DNA of 64,000 nucleotides, taken from positions 552,001 to 616,000 of the forward strand of contig NZ_OY776574.1 of NCBI RefSeq assembly GCF_963675815.1. Reading direction: 5' to 3'. Within the stretch, counting starts at the first letter, position 1. Each line of letters starts with the position of its first letter. The stretch comes from an uncultured Desulfuromusa sp. GTDB taxonomy: Bacteria > Desulfobacterota > Desulfuromonadia > Desulfuromonadales > Geopsychrobacteraceae. Position numbers and translations under genes: made by a program. Shown in pieces: positions 1 through 9,255 of this stretch. Under the pieces are notes generated by a model, which worked only from the letters and a program-made list of their open reading frames with translations, did no database searches and was not told the origin of the DNA.

Positions 1-1745
1 AAGCTCGCCATGGAACCGGCCTCACTTAAACCTTCTTCGAGAATTGCTCCGGTTTTTTTCTCGTTATAGAAAAGCAGATTTCCCTTATCGACCGGCTCAT
101 ACAGTTGCCCGGCATGGCTGTAGATTCCTGCCTGCCGAAATAGCGACTCCATGCCAAAAGTACGTGCTTCATCAGGAACAATCGGAACGATCAATTTTCC
201 GAGTTCCGGATCACGCAACAACTTTGCCAACAGATTCACAAACACCATGGTTGTTGCTAGTTCCCGATCTCCGGAACCTTCAAGATAGTCTTGAACTAAC
301 CAGTCAGTCTGGCAAGCCATAGGTTGACTGCCATCAAAACGTTTCGGCAAACAGCCACCGAGAGCCGCACGGCGTTCTTTTAAATATTTCATTTCCGGAC
401 TGGAATCAGCAGGTTTGTAACAAGGAGCCTGAGAAATCTGGTCGTCGCTGATCGGAATATTGAAGCGGGTTCGAAACTCTTTCAATTCCTCTTCGTTGAG
501 TTTCTTCTGTGAATGGGTGATATTTTTCCCTTCACCTGCTTCCCCCAATCCGTATCCTTTGATTGTTTGCGCCAAGATAACCGTAGGCGAACCTTTATGC
601 TCAACGGCAGCCTTATAGGCTGCATAAACTTTGGCCGGATCATGACCACCACGGGTCAAGCGGCCTAATTGCTCATCCGTATAGTTTTCTACAAGCTGGA
701 GTAATTCAGGGTATTTTCCAAAAAAATCTTGGCGGACAAAGGCTCCGTTTGAGGCTGTGTAACGTTGCATTTCACCGTCCAGAACTTCATCCATCCGCTG
801 CACCAGACGCCCTGATTTATCCTCGTCCAACAAGCGATCCCAATCACTCCCCCAAATCACTTTAATGACATTCCACCCAGCGCCTCGGAATGCCGCCTCA
901 AGTTCCTGGATAATTTTTCCATTACCACGGACCGGGCCATCAAGGCGCTGCAGATTACCATTGACCACAAAAATCAGGTTATCCAGATGTTCCCGTGCTG
1001 CCAGAGTGATCGCCCCTAAAGATTCCGGCTCATCCATTTCACCATCACCCAGCATCGCCCAAACTTTACGGCCACTTTTTTTGCGCAAGCCCCGATCTAC
1101 AAGGTAATGATTAAACCGGGCTTGGTATATAGCGGTTAAAGCCGTCAACCCCATTGACACTGTCGGAAATTCCCAGAAATCTTTCATCAAGAAAGGATGA
1201 GGGTAAGAAGATAGCCCCCCTTGAGGGTTGAGCTCATTCCTGAAATGACTCAGATCCTGTTCAGTCAGACGCCCTTCCATAAAAGCCCTGGAATAAACCC
1301 CGGGAGCGGCATGTCCCTGGAAATAAACCATATCCCCGAGAAAATCATCCGTCCTGCCACGCCAGAAATGATTAAATCCGACCTCCCAGAGATTGGCAAC
1401 TGAAGCATAGGTTGAGATATGTCCGCCTATGCCGTCAGATTCACGGTTTGCACGCACGACCATCGCCATAGCATTCCAGCGAATGATTGATTTAATCCTT
1501 CGCTCAAGTTCTCTGTTCCCGGGGAAGTTTGGTTGTCGCGTATGCGGGATCGTGTTGATATATGGAGTATTGGCAGTAAAAGGGATACTGACCCCCTGCT
1601 CCTGGGCACGGATCTGCAATTGTCTGAGGAGTTGCCGCACCCGCTCTGGTCCCTGTTCCTTCAGAACATAATCCAGAGACTCACGCCATTCCTTATTTTC
1701 TATATCGAGAGTCTTTTTTAAATCCTGCGATTTTTCAATTGTCAT
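1..1745 (-). CDS. aceE: Pyruvate dehydrogenase E1, homodimeric type (3' part missing at window edge)
   Basis: Thiamine-diphosphate enzyme that decarboxylates pyruvate and reductively acetylates the E2 lipoyl group. The minus-strand frame is open from the start to base 1 and gives about 581 of the usual ~890 residues. Family signatures are visible: YINTIP at residues 62-67, the PGN-ELERR-IRWNAM block after it, and the ThDP motif GDGEMDEPES near residue 231. The chosen start is ATG at 1745, nine bases after AAGGAG; an in-frame ATG at 1751 is only three bases from it and less likely. It has its own candidate promoter at 1793-1821 and 260 bases of non-coding DNA in front. The gene is cut by the window, so neither its 3' end nor any aceF partner can be seen. 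A second, unrelated E1 (fused alpha-beta type) lies at 39249-41426. Confidence 0.95.
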   Translation of the reverse strand, partial: MTIEKSQDLKKTLDIENKEWRESLDYVLKEQGPERVRQLLRQLQIRAQEQGVSIPFTANTPYINTIPHTRQPNFPGNRELERRIKSIIRWNAMAMVVRANRESDGIGGHISTYASVANLWEVGFNHFWRGRTDDFLGDMVYFQGHAAPGVYSRAFMEGRLTEQDLSHFRNELNPQGGLSSYPHPFLMKDFWEFPTVSMGLTALTAIYQARFNHYLVDRGLRKKSGRKVWAMLGDGEMDEPESLGAITLAAREHLDNLIFVVNGNLQRLDGPVRGNGKIIQELEAAFRGAGWNVIKVIWGSDWDRLLDEDKSGRLVQRMDEVLDGEMQRYTASNGAFVRQDFFGKYPELLQLVENYTDEQLGRLTRGGHDPAKVYAAYKAAVEHKGSPTVILAQTIKGYGLGEAGEGKNITHSQKKLNEEELKEFRTRFNIPISDDQISQAPCYKPADSSPEMKYLKERRAALGGCLPKRFDGSQPMACQTDWLVQDYLEGSGDRELATTMVFVNLLAKLLRDPELGKLIVPIVPDEARTFGMESLFRQAGIYSHAGQLYEPVDKGNLLFYNEKKTGAILEEGLSEAGSMAS

Positions 1746-1792
1746 ATACATCTGCTCCTTTGGCATGATCGACATATAAAAAGCTGACTAAA

Positions 1793-1821
1793 ATAATACA
1801 CAATTATTGGTTCCCTGTCAG
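1793..1821 (-). promoter_or_regulatory. Candidate sigma70 promoter of aceE
   Basis: On the minus strand CTGACA (1821-1816) and TATTAT (1798-1793) are separated by 17 bases. Both boxes match consensus at five of six positions. Initiation would fall near 1786, leaving a leader of about 40 bases before the aceE ATG. The rest of the 1746-2005 gap shows nothing else that I recognise. Confidence 0.5.
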
Positions 1822-2005
1822 TTGAACGGATAAAAGAAATGACGATTTCCGTAAACAAAAACAAGATGTGAGACAAGATTGGCGCCTTCAACAGGAGATA
1901 ATCAAGGGCTGTCAGTCGCAATATTGAGGGATATTTATGCTTGCAGACCGGACATCTGCTTGACGGGTGCAGGGAGAAAATGGTCGGGAATGAGTTCAGT
2001 CCAGA

Positions 2006-2446
2006 TTAGTTGAGTAACCGATAGGGACCGGTGGCATAACTGCGAAACTGCAAAGTATTATCAGATTCCAATAATGAAATAATTCGGTCTCGATTTGTCG
2101 GGTGAGCAACCCGTCGACCCGCTTCTGCCTCGCTACACCACTCAACACAGGGGGTTTCTTCACTCGGGGTCAGTTCCCCTGATGCATAACGGGCATTAAA
2201 ACAGAAAATCAGTGCAGCGGGGTCAGAGACCTTCGACCAGATCACAGCCAACTTAGCATGACTGATAGTCACCCCTGTTTCTTCCAGCACTTCACGGCTG
2301 AGGGCAAAAATAAGGCTCTCGCCCTCTTCAACCTTTCCTTGGGGTAACTCCCAACCACGAATATGATGTTTCACCAGAAGAATCCGATCATCCGTATTCC
2401 GGATCAAGCAGCTCACCACCAACATATGTTTTGGCTGCGTTGTCAA
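2006..2446 (-). CDS. NUDIX hydrolase (MutT-like)
   Basis: Small pyrophosphohydrolase of the NUDIX fold, 146 residues. The NUDIX box G-x5-E-x7-REVLEETG-V spans residues 37-59 with the metal-binding REVLEE core intact. The substrate cannot be told from sequence; nucleoside di/triphosphates or diadenosine polyphosphates are usual. The start is TTG at 2446, which overlaps the mltA stop codon, so the two genes are translationally coupled. An internal ATG at 2425 would still leave the whole domain and is the alternative start. Confidence 0.85.
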   Translation of the reverse strand: MTTQPKHMLVVSCLIRNTDDRILLVKHHIRGWELPQGKVEEGESLIFALSREVLEETGVTISHAKLAVIWSKVSDPAALIFCFNARYASGELTPSEETPCVEWCSEAEAGRRVAHPTNRDRIISLLESDNTLQFRSYATGPYRLLN

Positions 2447-3633
2447 TTGACTGTCCCATCGTTTAATGCAGAGTTTTCAGATTGACTTTGCAAAGGATCA
2501 ACAAGCTCTTCCTTTGGTAGCAGAACCCAAAGAAACCCTTCCTGTTTCATTTTCCCTGCGATTTTCCCAGCAGCATTTCCCATCCCCCAAAAGAAATCAG
2601 CCCTGACCTCACCCTTGATAGCGCCACCGGTATCCTGAGCAACCATCAGTTGCTTCAAAGGGAAATCGGTTCCGGGAAAAGTTGTTGATAAAAACACTGG
2701 GGCTCCCAGCGGAATCGTCCTTGGGTCAACGGCCAGACTCCTTAAAGCGGTTAAAGGAACACCCAGAGCGCCCGGTGGAGATTGAAATTCAGAAGAAAGC
2801 TCGCGAAAAAAAACATAACTCGGATTTTCTGCCAACAATTGTTTTCCAGCTTCAGGATTTTCTGCAACCCACTTCCGAATATTCTGCATTGACATTTGAT
2901 CACGAGTCATTACCTCTCGCTCAAGCAGAAGTTTGCCAATTGATCTGTAAGGATGACCATTTTGATTCGCATAATTGACCATGACCAGTTCCCCGTTCGG
3001 CAAACGAATCCGACCTGAGCCCTGAATATGGAGAAAAAACAGATCGACAGGGTCTTTCACCCAGAAAAGTTCCTGACCGGAAAGGGGCATGTCACTATTA
3101 TCGATTTCACTCCGGTCAAAATATGGCACAACGCGATTACCGACAACACGTCCTCTCAGCCGATATTTTCCCAGTTCCGGATAAAGCCCATCCAAGTCAA
3201 TAATCAACATGTCATCCGGCAGCCGATAGATGGGATACCTGTACTCTTCTGTTTGTATCCGGCTTCCGGACAGCTCAGGTCCGTAATAACCCGTAATCAG
3301 TCCGTCGGCACTGCCATCAGAATTGCGGACTTGATATGGATAAAAATTCTGTTCAAAAAAATCGCGGGCATTCTTTTCTCCAGGGGTTGAAATTTTATCC
3401 GCTTCGGCGCACACCAACTGCCACTTTTCACGGCTGGCAATTGCCTTACAACTCTGTTGAAACGTAACAAGAGCGGCAGCAGGGCGATCCAACAACCAGC
3501 CATCCACCTGATCCCATTGCACCCGTTTTAAAGCTTCAATTTCAACCCCGGCAGGAGGAGCCTCAACAGGAGGTTTTCCCACGCAACCGGCGAGAGACGC
3601 GACGATAAAAACTGTCAGCAGATAGTATCTCAT
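2443..3633 (-). CDS. mltA: Membrane-bound lytic murein transglycosylase A
   Basis: Outer-membrane lipoprotein that cleaves peptidoglycan glycan strands to 1,6-anhydromuropeptides. The 396-residue protein begins with a lipoprotein signal peptide and lipobox LAGC (Cys17). The MltA barrel domain includes GYYGPE (115-120). The C-terminal 3D domain carries VAQDTGGAI (331-339) and ADFFWG (345-350), with the conserved catalytic-type aspartates. A GGAAAG ribosome site precedes ATG 3633. It is transcribed with the downstream NUDIX gene, whose start overlaps its stop. The length is normal for the family. Confidence 0.93.
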   Translation of the reverse strand: MRYYLLTVFIVASLAGCVGKPPVEAPPAGVEIEALKRVQWDQVDGWLLDRPAAALVTFQQSCKAIASREKWQLVCAEADKISTPGEKNARDFFEQNFYPYQVRNSDGSADGLITGYYGPELSGSRIQTEEYRYPIYRLPDDMLIIDLDGLYPELGKYRLRGRVVGNRVVPYFDRSEIDNSDMPLSGQELFWVKDPVDLFFLHIQGSGRIRLPNGELVMVNYANQNGHPYRSIGKLLLEREVMTRDQMSMQNIRKWVAENPEAGKQLLAENPSYVFFRELSSEFQSPPGALGVPLTALRSLAVDPRTIPLGAPVFLSTTFPGTDFPLKQLMVAQDTGGAIKGEVRADFFWGMGNAAGKIAGKMKQEGFLWVLLPKEELVDPLQSQSENSALNDGTVN

Positions 3634-3735
3634 AAGCTTTCCAAATTTGAATTAAGGAGAAACAAGCTCTCTTCCACGCGATTTAAAGTAAACCCAGTTA
3701 GAACACACACTGATCTTCTCAAAAAAACGACGACA

Positions 3736-5928
3736 TCACAACATATCAATGGGGTCAACGTCTATGTGCAAAGTTACTTGCTTTGGCAATTGTTTAACCT
3801 TTTCATCGAGACGATTCAACAACCTCCTCAGTTCTGGCCGGGCATCCGCTTTCAGGAGAATTTGATAACGATTTTTACCACGCAGTCGCGCCAGTGGACA
3901 AGGGCTGGGACCAAGGATCTCGACTGAATTTGCGACATCACAAAGGTCTCTGCTGAAGTGCATGGCTGCCGTTTGAACTTGATGGTTGTTATTCCCGGAA
4001 AAGACCAAGTTTACCAGATGTCCACAGGGAGGATAGCCCAGCTCCTGCCTGAAAGGAAGTTCCTGTAAATAAAAATCATGGTAATCCTGTTTCGCAGCAC
4101 AGGTTAATGCATAATGCTCAGGATTGTATGATTGGATATAAACTTTACCACCGCCACTCGCTCGTCCTGCTCGTCCTGCGACCTGTGTAAAGAGCGAAAA
4201 ACTGCGCTCTCCTGAGCGAAAATCGGGGAAATTCAGGGTACTGTCGGCAGCTAGAACGCCCACCAGAGAGACACCGGGGAAATCATGCCCTTTTGCAATC
4301 ATTTGCGTACCAACAAGAATATCAATTTTACGTGCCATCATTTCAGCCATTATTTTTTGATGCGCCCCCTTACGACTGGTCGTATCTCGATCCATACGCT
4401 TAATTCTGGCTGACGGAAATAACTTTTCCAACTCTTCTTCAAGTTTTTCGGTCCCGGCTCCCTGAGGTTCAATATTCAAACCCCGACACTTATGGCAGCT
4501 TTCAGGAACTGAATCAACATAATCACAGTAATGGCACCGCAACTCCCTCTTCTGCTGATGATAGGTGAGGGTAATTTCACAATTTGGGCAATGGAAACTT
4601 TCCCCACAATCGGCACACAGCAAAAACGGTGCAAATCCGCGCCGATTCAGCAACAACAGCACCTGTTCCTGCTGTTCCAGAGCTTGCTGAATCGCCTCGA
4701 TCAGAATATTGGATAACTCTCCATCAACAACTTGCTCCTTTAAATCAATGAGCTCAACCTGTGGCAAAGCGCCGGCATGAACACGTTTATCAAGAGTCAA
4801 TCTGGTCAACGCCCCCTGTTCACTGCGGTAATAACTGGCAAAAGAAGGAGTGGCACTCCCCAACAAGACCGGACAATGCTGCTGTTGCCCACGAACCAGA
4901 GCCAAATCACGTGCGTTATAGCGGAAACCATCGCCCTGCTTGTAGCTGGATTCATGTTCTTCATCTACGACGATAAGCCCAAGGTTCTGTAAAGGAGCAA
5001 AGATGGCTGATCGCGCACCAATAACAATCTGAATTTGATCCCGGACAATCTCTCTCCAGGCATCATAACGCTCTCCTGCAGAAAGCCCGCTATGCAGAAC
5101 AGCAATACGCACCCCTTTTTGTTCAAACCGGGCCCTGAATCTGGAGACCAATTGCGGTGTCAGGGATATTTCAGGAACCAGGATCAATGCTTGTCGCCCC
5201 GTCAACAAACATTGGTCAACACTGTGCAGATAAACTTCCGTCTTGCCACTTCCGGTGACACCATAGAGTAAAAAACCGGAAAAACTGTGATTCAAAACAG
5301 CAGATGACACACAATTAACTGCTTCCATCTGATCATTATTAAGGGTCAGGCTTTGGTCTTTAGGTGTTTTGTCCAAACGGAAAGGATCTCGATACAATTC
5401 CTGGTCATTGCGTTGTAAAGCGCCAATTTCAACTAACCGCTTCAAAGCAGCGTAAGGCGCAGGAAAATTTTCCCGAATCCTGATCAAACCGGCAGACTGC
5501 TCTTGAACAATAAACTGCAACAGATCTTGCTGCGTCTTTCCACGGGGTTTAAGATTCTGATTGAGCGGTTTATAGACTGCTTCTGTCTGAATTTTTACTG
5601 TTGTCTTTTCGTGACCGAGAGCTGACGGCAGGGCTGTGCGCACAACCTGACCAATGGGATGACAATAGTAATCAGCGGCCCAGCGAAGTAATGCAATCAA
5701 ATCAGAGTTTAATATTGGTTCATCGTCAAGCAGTCCCTTCAGATCTTTAAGATTATCGGACTGTCCCTTTCTGACCCCCAGAATGAATCCTACTGTCTGG
5801 CGACGTCCAAAGGGTATTGCAACCCGCATTCCCACCTTTGCAGACGGAACCAACAGTTCAGGTATCCGGTAAGAAAACAATTGTTTCAGCGGGATATTAA
5901 CAGCAACATCAGCGATAGAATCAGACAA
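3736..5928 (-). CDS. priA: Primosomal protein N' (PriA helicase)
   Basis: 3'-5' superfamily-2 DNA helicase that reloads the replisome at stalled forks. It has an N-terminal 3'-DNA-binding domain, Walker A (GVTGSGKTEVY), the DEEH Walker B, the insertion with paired zinc-binding cysteines (CADC, CPNC, CHYC, CHKC) and a C-terminus ending in DVDPIDML. The open frame extends to an ATG at 5964, but the only good ribosome site, GAGAGG, lies six bases before a TTG at 5928. TTG gives a protein of 730 residues starting MSDSIADVAV, which matches the usual PriA N-terminus, so I chose it. Confidence 0.95.
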   Translation of the reverse strand: MSDSIADVAVNIPLKQLFSYRIPELLVPSAKVGMRVAIPFGRRQTVGFILGVRKGQSDNLKDLKGLLDDEPILNSDLIALLRWAADYYCHPIGQVVRTALPSALGHEKTTVKIQTEAVYKPLNQNLKPRGKTQQDLLQFIVQEQSAGLIRIRENFPAPYAALKRLVEIGALQRNDQELYRDPFRLDKTPKDQSLTLNNDQMEAVNCVSSAVLNHSFSGFLLYGVTGSGKTEVYLHSVDQCLLTGRQALILVPEISLTPQLVSRFRARFEQKGVRIAVLHSGLSAGERYDAWREIVRDQIQIVIGARSAIFAPLQNLGLIVVDEEHESSYKQGDGFRYNARDLALVRGQQQHCPVLLGSATPSFASYYRSEQGALTRLTLDKRVHAGALPQVELIDLKEQVVDGELSNILIEAIQQALEQQEQVLLLLNRRGFAPFLLCADCGESFHCPNCEITLTYHQQKRELRCHYCDYVDSVPESCHKCRGLNIEPQGAGTEKLEEELEKLFPSARIKRMDRDTTSRKGAHQKIMAEMMARKIDILVGTQMIAKGHDFPGVSLVGVLAADSTLNFPDFRSGERSFSLFTQVAGRAGRASGGGKVYIQSYNPEHYALTCAAKQDYHDFYLQELPFRQELGYPPCGHLVNLVFSGNNNHQVQTAAMHFSRDLCDVANSVEILGPSPCPLARLRGKNRYQILLKADARPELRRLLNRLDEKVKQLPKQVTLHIDVDPIDML

Positions 5929-5964
5929 AACAAACCTCTCACAGACTCGAAAAAAAAAGATCAT

Positions 5965-6334
5965 CTATATATTTAGCACAACCACGATCAAGCAGGTATG
6001 GATGTTTATTGCATCTCAATAATTTCCATCAAATCTAATTTCCGCTCATTAATTCTTTGTATGATCTCCAGGCGTTAAGCCTTTCAAAACCACTATTTAA
6101 TCTCTAAGATACTAGTAAAAACAGATAGTTATAAAAACAATAGTTCCTCTACAAAAATCATAAAAGATAATAAATAAACTATCAGTATGGTCAGTAGAAC
6201 GGAAAACGGCATAACCTACCGTTTTTTATACGTTTTTTTCAGAATCACTATTGACTTCACCGCTCAAGGAGAGTAAAAAGGGAGGCATAAACACTTTGAA
6301 GTAATAATAACCATATAAGCGAAAGGATGCCCCC
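5965..6334. other. AT-rich intergenic region
   Basis: About 370 bases without a convincing gene between divergent priA and the small zinc-ribbon gene at 6335. It is rich in A and T and contains one hairpin followed by T-runs (6203-6232, listed separately). No recognisable riboswitch or RNA gene was found by eye. Confidence 0.5.
6203..6232 (+). terminator. Possible terminator hairpin
   Basis: AAAACGG (6203-6209) pairs with CCGTTTT (6219-6225) around a nine-base loop and is followed by more T-rich sequence. The stem has only three G-C pairs and no upstream plus-strand gene is obvious, so it may serve an untranslated small RNA or be fortuitous. Confidence 0.3.
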
Positions 6335-6547
6335 ATGAGATGTCCAGTCTGTGGTAGCTATGAACAAATGACACTCGAAATCAAATCTGACCAGTTCCAA
6401 GAAAGTTTAGTCGAGTGTGCAGCCTGCAATAGCAGCTGGTCAGTTAACCATGGTCATGCCGATATGATTGTTGACACACAGCTCCTGTCCTTTATTGAGG
6501 GGCAAAGTGAGTGTGTTGAAGCTGATGATTATACTTGGGCGGCTTAA
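6335..6547 (+). CDS. Small zinc-ribbon protein, unknown function
   Basis: A 70-residue protein starting MRCPVCGSYEQMTLEI. CPVC near the N-terminus and CAAC near residue 29 form a typical two-knuckle zinc ribbon. The remainder is acidic and shows no other domain. The ATG at 6335 has a weak upstream GAAAGGA. It is followed after 25 bases by a second small cysteine-rich gene, probably co-transcribed, and a strong hairpin closes the pair at 6810-6839. I do not recognise the family; a nucleic-acid or protein-binding adaptor is possible but unproved. Confidence 0.6.
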   Translation: MRCPVCGSYEQMTLEIKSDQFQESLVECAACNSSWSVNHGHADMIVDTQLLSFIEGQSECVEADDYTWAA

Positions 6548-6572
6548 ATAAAGAGATAAAAGGAAATCAATC

Positions 6573-6773
6573 ATGGAAAACCTGAATGTCAAACAAGCTT
6601 CACCTTGCCGCTGTGGCGGACAAGTGAAAGTTTTTGGTCCTTGCTCATTTGCCCCTCGAAGCCATTGGGGAATATATTGCAAAAATGATGATTGTGAACA
6701 TATGGCAACGGGAGACAGTCTCGAAGAGGCAATTGACAACTGGAACCAGGCCATGGAACCAATTCACGTTTAA
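6573..6773 (+). CDS. Lar-like (restriction-alleviation-type) zinc-ribbon mini-protein
   Basis: A 66-residue protein with PCRCGG at residues 11-16, a second cysteine pair (YCKNDDCE) and the closing signature S-LEEAIDNWN. That layout (CxxCGG-like first knuckle, second knuckle, then EEAI..WN) is characteristic of the Lar / phage zinc-ribbon family, whose founder modulates type I restriction in Escherichia coli. Here the first knuckle is CRCGG rather than CPFCG. It has an AAAGGA ribosome site and follows another zinc-ribbon gene. No restriction-modification gene is in the window, so an anti-restriction role is only an analogy. Confidence 0.55.
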   Translation: MENLNVKQASPCRCGGQVKVFGPCSFAPRSHWGIYCKNDDCEHMATGDSLEEAIDNWNQAMEPIHV

Positions 6774-6809
6774 TGATTTAAATTAACTTCCAGACAAAAT
6801 CAGTCAATC

Positions 6810-6839
6810 CCGGTGGGTTGTTTTAGAACAGCCCACCGG
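6810..6839. terminator. Strong hairpin between convergent genes
   Basis: A 13-bp stem, with one G-T wobble, closes on a TTAG loop between the end of the Lar-like gene and the end of the DAHP synthase gene. It lacks a clear T-run on the plus side. Its position between convergent stops suggests a shared transcription end or mRNA 3'-end stabiliser. Confidence 0.55.
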
Positions 6840-6874
6840 ACAATCATCCCGTCCAATAAAACGTTTCAAATCTG

Positions 6875-7882
6875 TTAATTCAAGAATTCAAGCAGCTTGC
6901 CAAGTTCCTTCATCAGTTCGGTGAACTCTTGTCCAGAGAGGCTTTGTGCCCCATCGCAAAGTGCAATTGCCGGATTAGGATGGACCTCCATCATAACCCC
7001 ATGCGCGCCTGCAACCAGTGCAGCCTTACTCATAACCGGGACCAGCATCCGCTTGCCTGTTGCATGACTGGGATCAACGATAATAGGCAGATGACTCATT
7101 TCCCGGATCAACGGGACAACAGACAAATCTAAAGTGTTTCTCGTTGTCTTCTCAAAGGTCCGGATTCCACGTTCACAGAGAACAATGTTCGAGTTTCCCT
7201 CTGCTATAATATATTCCGCTGCAGCCAAAAACTCTTCAATTGTTGCACTCATGCCACGTTTGAGCAAAACCGGATGTCTGGTTTTCCCAACCTCCTTGAG
7301 CAAATCAAAATTTTGCATATTTCTTGCTCCGATCTGCAACATATCTGCATATTGACAAACCGTATCCAATTGCTCTATCCGCATGACCTCAGTGACTACC
7401 GGCAGCCCCTGCGACTGACCTGCCCGTTGCAGAAATTTTAAGCCTTCGAGTCCAAGCCCCTGAAAAGAGTGGGGTCCGGTGCGCGGCTTAAAAGCTCCAC
7501 CACGCAACATTTGACCGCCTCCAGCTTTCACCTCTTTTGCTGCAACAAACATCTGTTCTTCGGTTTCTATCGAACAAGGACCGGCAATGATCACCGGAAC
7601 CTGGCCGTCACCGAACTTAACACCGGAAACATCAATAACAGAGGACTCCGGATGAAAATCTCGTGACACCATCTTGTAAGGCTTGCTGACATGGATTGTC
7701 TCCCGGACTCCCGGTAAGGTTCTGATAGTTGAATCGTCAACATAACCCTGATTGCCGAGAACACCGATCGCCGTCCTTAAACTACCAGGGATAGGTTCGG
7801 CAGTCAGTCCCATTAGCTCAACTGCGGCAATAATCTGGTCAACCTGTTCTTTCGTTGCATGGTGATGCATAACAATAAGCAT
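6875..7882 (-). CDS. aroF: 3-deoxy-7-phosphoheptulonate (DAHP) synthase, type I beta
   Basis: First enzyme of the shikimate pathway, condensing phosphoenolpyruvate with erythrose 4-phosphate. The 335-residue protein has an N-terminal ferredoxin-like regulatory domain (about 1-70, beginning MLIVMHHHATKEQVD) and then the catalytic barrel with AGPCSIE, RGGAFKPRTGP, LLKRGMSAT and DPSHATGKR. The N-terminal domain is the feedback-sensing module known from the Thermotoga-type enzyme. GGGAG lies five bases before the ATG. It sits 62 bases downstream of an aminotransferase on the same strand, suggesting a small aromatic-amino-acid unit. Confidence 0.93.
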   Translation of the reverse strand: MLIVMHHHATKEQVDQIIAAVELMGLTAEPIPGSLRTAIGVLGNQGYVDDSTIRTLPGVRETIHVSKPYKMVSRDFHPESSVIDVSGVKFGDGQVPVIIAGPCSIETEEQMFVAAKEVKAGGGQMLRGGAFKPRTGPHSFQGLGLEGLKFLQRAGQSQGLPVVTEVMRIEQLDTVCQYADMLQIGARNMQNFDLLKEVGKTRHPVLLKRGMSATIEEFLAAAEYIIAEGNSNIVLCERGIRTFEKTTRNTLDLSVVPLIREMSHLPIIVDPSHATGKRMLVPVMSKAALVAGAHGVMMEVHPNPAIALCDGAQSLSGQEFTELMKELGKLLEFLN

Positions 7883-7944
7883 AATAACTCCCTCAGGATG
7901 AATAAGTATGAAAACGCACTTTTAAAATTACCAATATTCAGTCG

Positions 7945-9099
7945 TCAGTCTCGCCGTTGACGTAAATAAGTTTCAATCCGTTGCAATGCGACTTTAATCT
8001 CAGGCAATGGTCGAGTGTATGAAAAACGTAAATATCCTTCAGCTCCTTGGCCAAAATCGATTCCAGGAGTGACGGCAACTCCTGTTTTCTCCAATATATC
8101 AAAAGCAAGTCGTTGCGAGTCATGATCTATATGGCGCGCATCGGCAAGAACATAAAAAGCTCCCTCGGGCTCAAAATGAACTCCAAAACCAAGGGCACGC
8201 AAACGCGCAACCAACTCTATGCGGCGTTTATTATAAACATCCCGCATAACCGCAACGTCATTATCGCACTGTTGTAAAGCAGCGATACCACCACGTTGGA
8301 CAAAATGGTTGGCACAAATCAAAAAATTCTGATGCAAAGTCTGCAAAGCCCGGACACAGGACAAGGGCGAAATCAAGAAACCCAAGCGCCAGCCCGTCAT
8401 CGCATAAGCTTTAGAAAATCCACCGAGCACAAAAGCATCATCAGTGAATTCCAGAATACAGTGTTCATCCCCTTGATAGGTCAATCCATGATAGATCTCA
8501 TCCGAAATAATAGGGATAGGCAGTTCCGCCAAAGCCCTCATTTCTTCTCCAGATAAAATAGACCCGGCCGGATTGGAGGGAGAATTGATCAATAATCCGC
8601 GAGTTTTTTCAGTTATCAGAGCCCGCACCTGCTCAACCTGAGGTTGAAAACCGTCTTTAGCATCAGTTTTCAACAACACCGGTTTCCCCCCGGGAAATCG
8701 GACAAATCCCGGATAGCAGGCATAGCTGGGGTCGGTCAGGATCAGCTCATCCCCCTGATCCAACAGGGTCGAGAAAAGAAGCAGCATCAATGGACTTGTT
8801 CCCGATGAAACAATCACCTGATCAGGAACAATCCTCACACCATAACAGACACGATAATGGTGACAAATTTCCTGACGCAATTCCAACAAACCAAGAGAAT
8901 GGGTATAGGACGTTGCCCCCTCAGCCAAAGCTTGTCCCGTTGCCGTTAAGATAGCCTGAGGGGTATCAAAATCAGGCTCCCCCAGGCAGAGATAAATAAT
9001 TTCACGTCCTGCTGCTTCCAGCTCCTTGGCTCGCTCCATCAATTCCATCGCCAGAAAAGGTTCAACCTGTCCGGCACGATGCGAAATCGGTATTTGCAT
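7945..9099 (-). CDS. Class I PLP-dependent aminotransferase
   Basis: Fold-type I aminotransferase of 384 residues. The Schiff-base lysine is K230 in SKAYAMTGWRLGF. D200 and Y203 (ISDEIYHG) and N176 (SPSNPAG) are the usual cofactor contacts, and a C-terminal arginine in LRFSYTRPL would bind the substrate carboxylate. GGGAG precedes the ATG. Its position upstream of DAHP synthase makes an aromatic or aspartate aminotransferase role likely, but the exact amino acid cannot be read from sequence. Confidence 0.9.
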   Translation of the reverse strand: MQIPISHRAGQVEPFLAMELMERAKELEAAGREIIYLCLGEPDFDTPQAILTATGQALAEGATSYTHSLGLLELRQEICHHYRVCYGVRIVPDQVIVSSGTSPLMLLLFSTLLDQGDELILTDPSYACYPGFVRFPGGKPVLLKTDAKDGFQPQVEQVRALITEKTRGLLINSPSNPAGSILSGEEMRALAELPIPIISDEIYHGLTYQGDEHCILEFTDDAFVLGGFSKAYAMTGWRLGFLISPLSCVRALQTLHQNFLICANHFVQRGGIAALQQCDNDVAVMRDVYNKRRIELVARLRALGFGVHFEPEGAFYVLADARHIDHDSQRLAFDILEKTGVAVTPGIDFGQGAEGYLRFSYTRPLPEIKVALQRIETYLRQRRD

Positions 9100-9195
9100 G
9101 TCTTACTCCCAAAAGATTATTGAACAACCCGACAAGACTAATCCTCGCAAAGGTTGATTGCAACCAATTTACCCACTTTTAACATGCAGAATCGA

Positions 9196-9224
9196 TTGCA
9201 ATGAAAAGCAAGTGAAGGTATAAA
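9196..9224 (+). promoter_or_regulatory. Candidate promoter of the cytochrome c gene
   Basis: TTGCAA (9196-9201) and TATAAA (9219-9224) are separated by 17 bases, in the gap between the divergent aminotransferase and cytochrome c genes. Predicted initiation lies near 9231, about 25 bases before the GTG start. Confidence 0.45.
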
Positions 9225-9255
9225 TTGCGGCTATAAAAACTTCGGGAGGAGTTCA

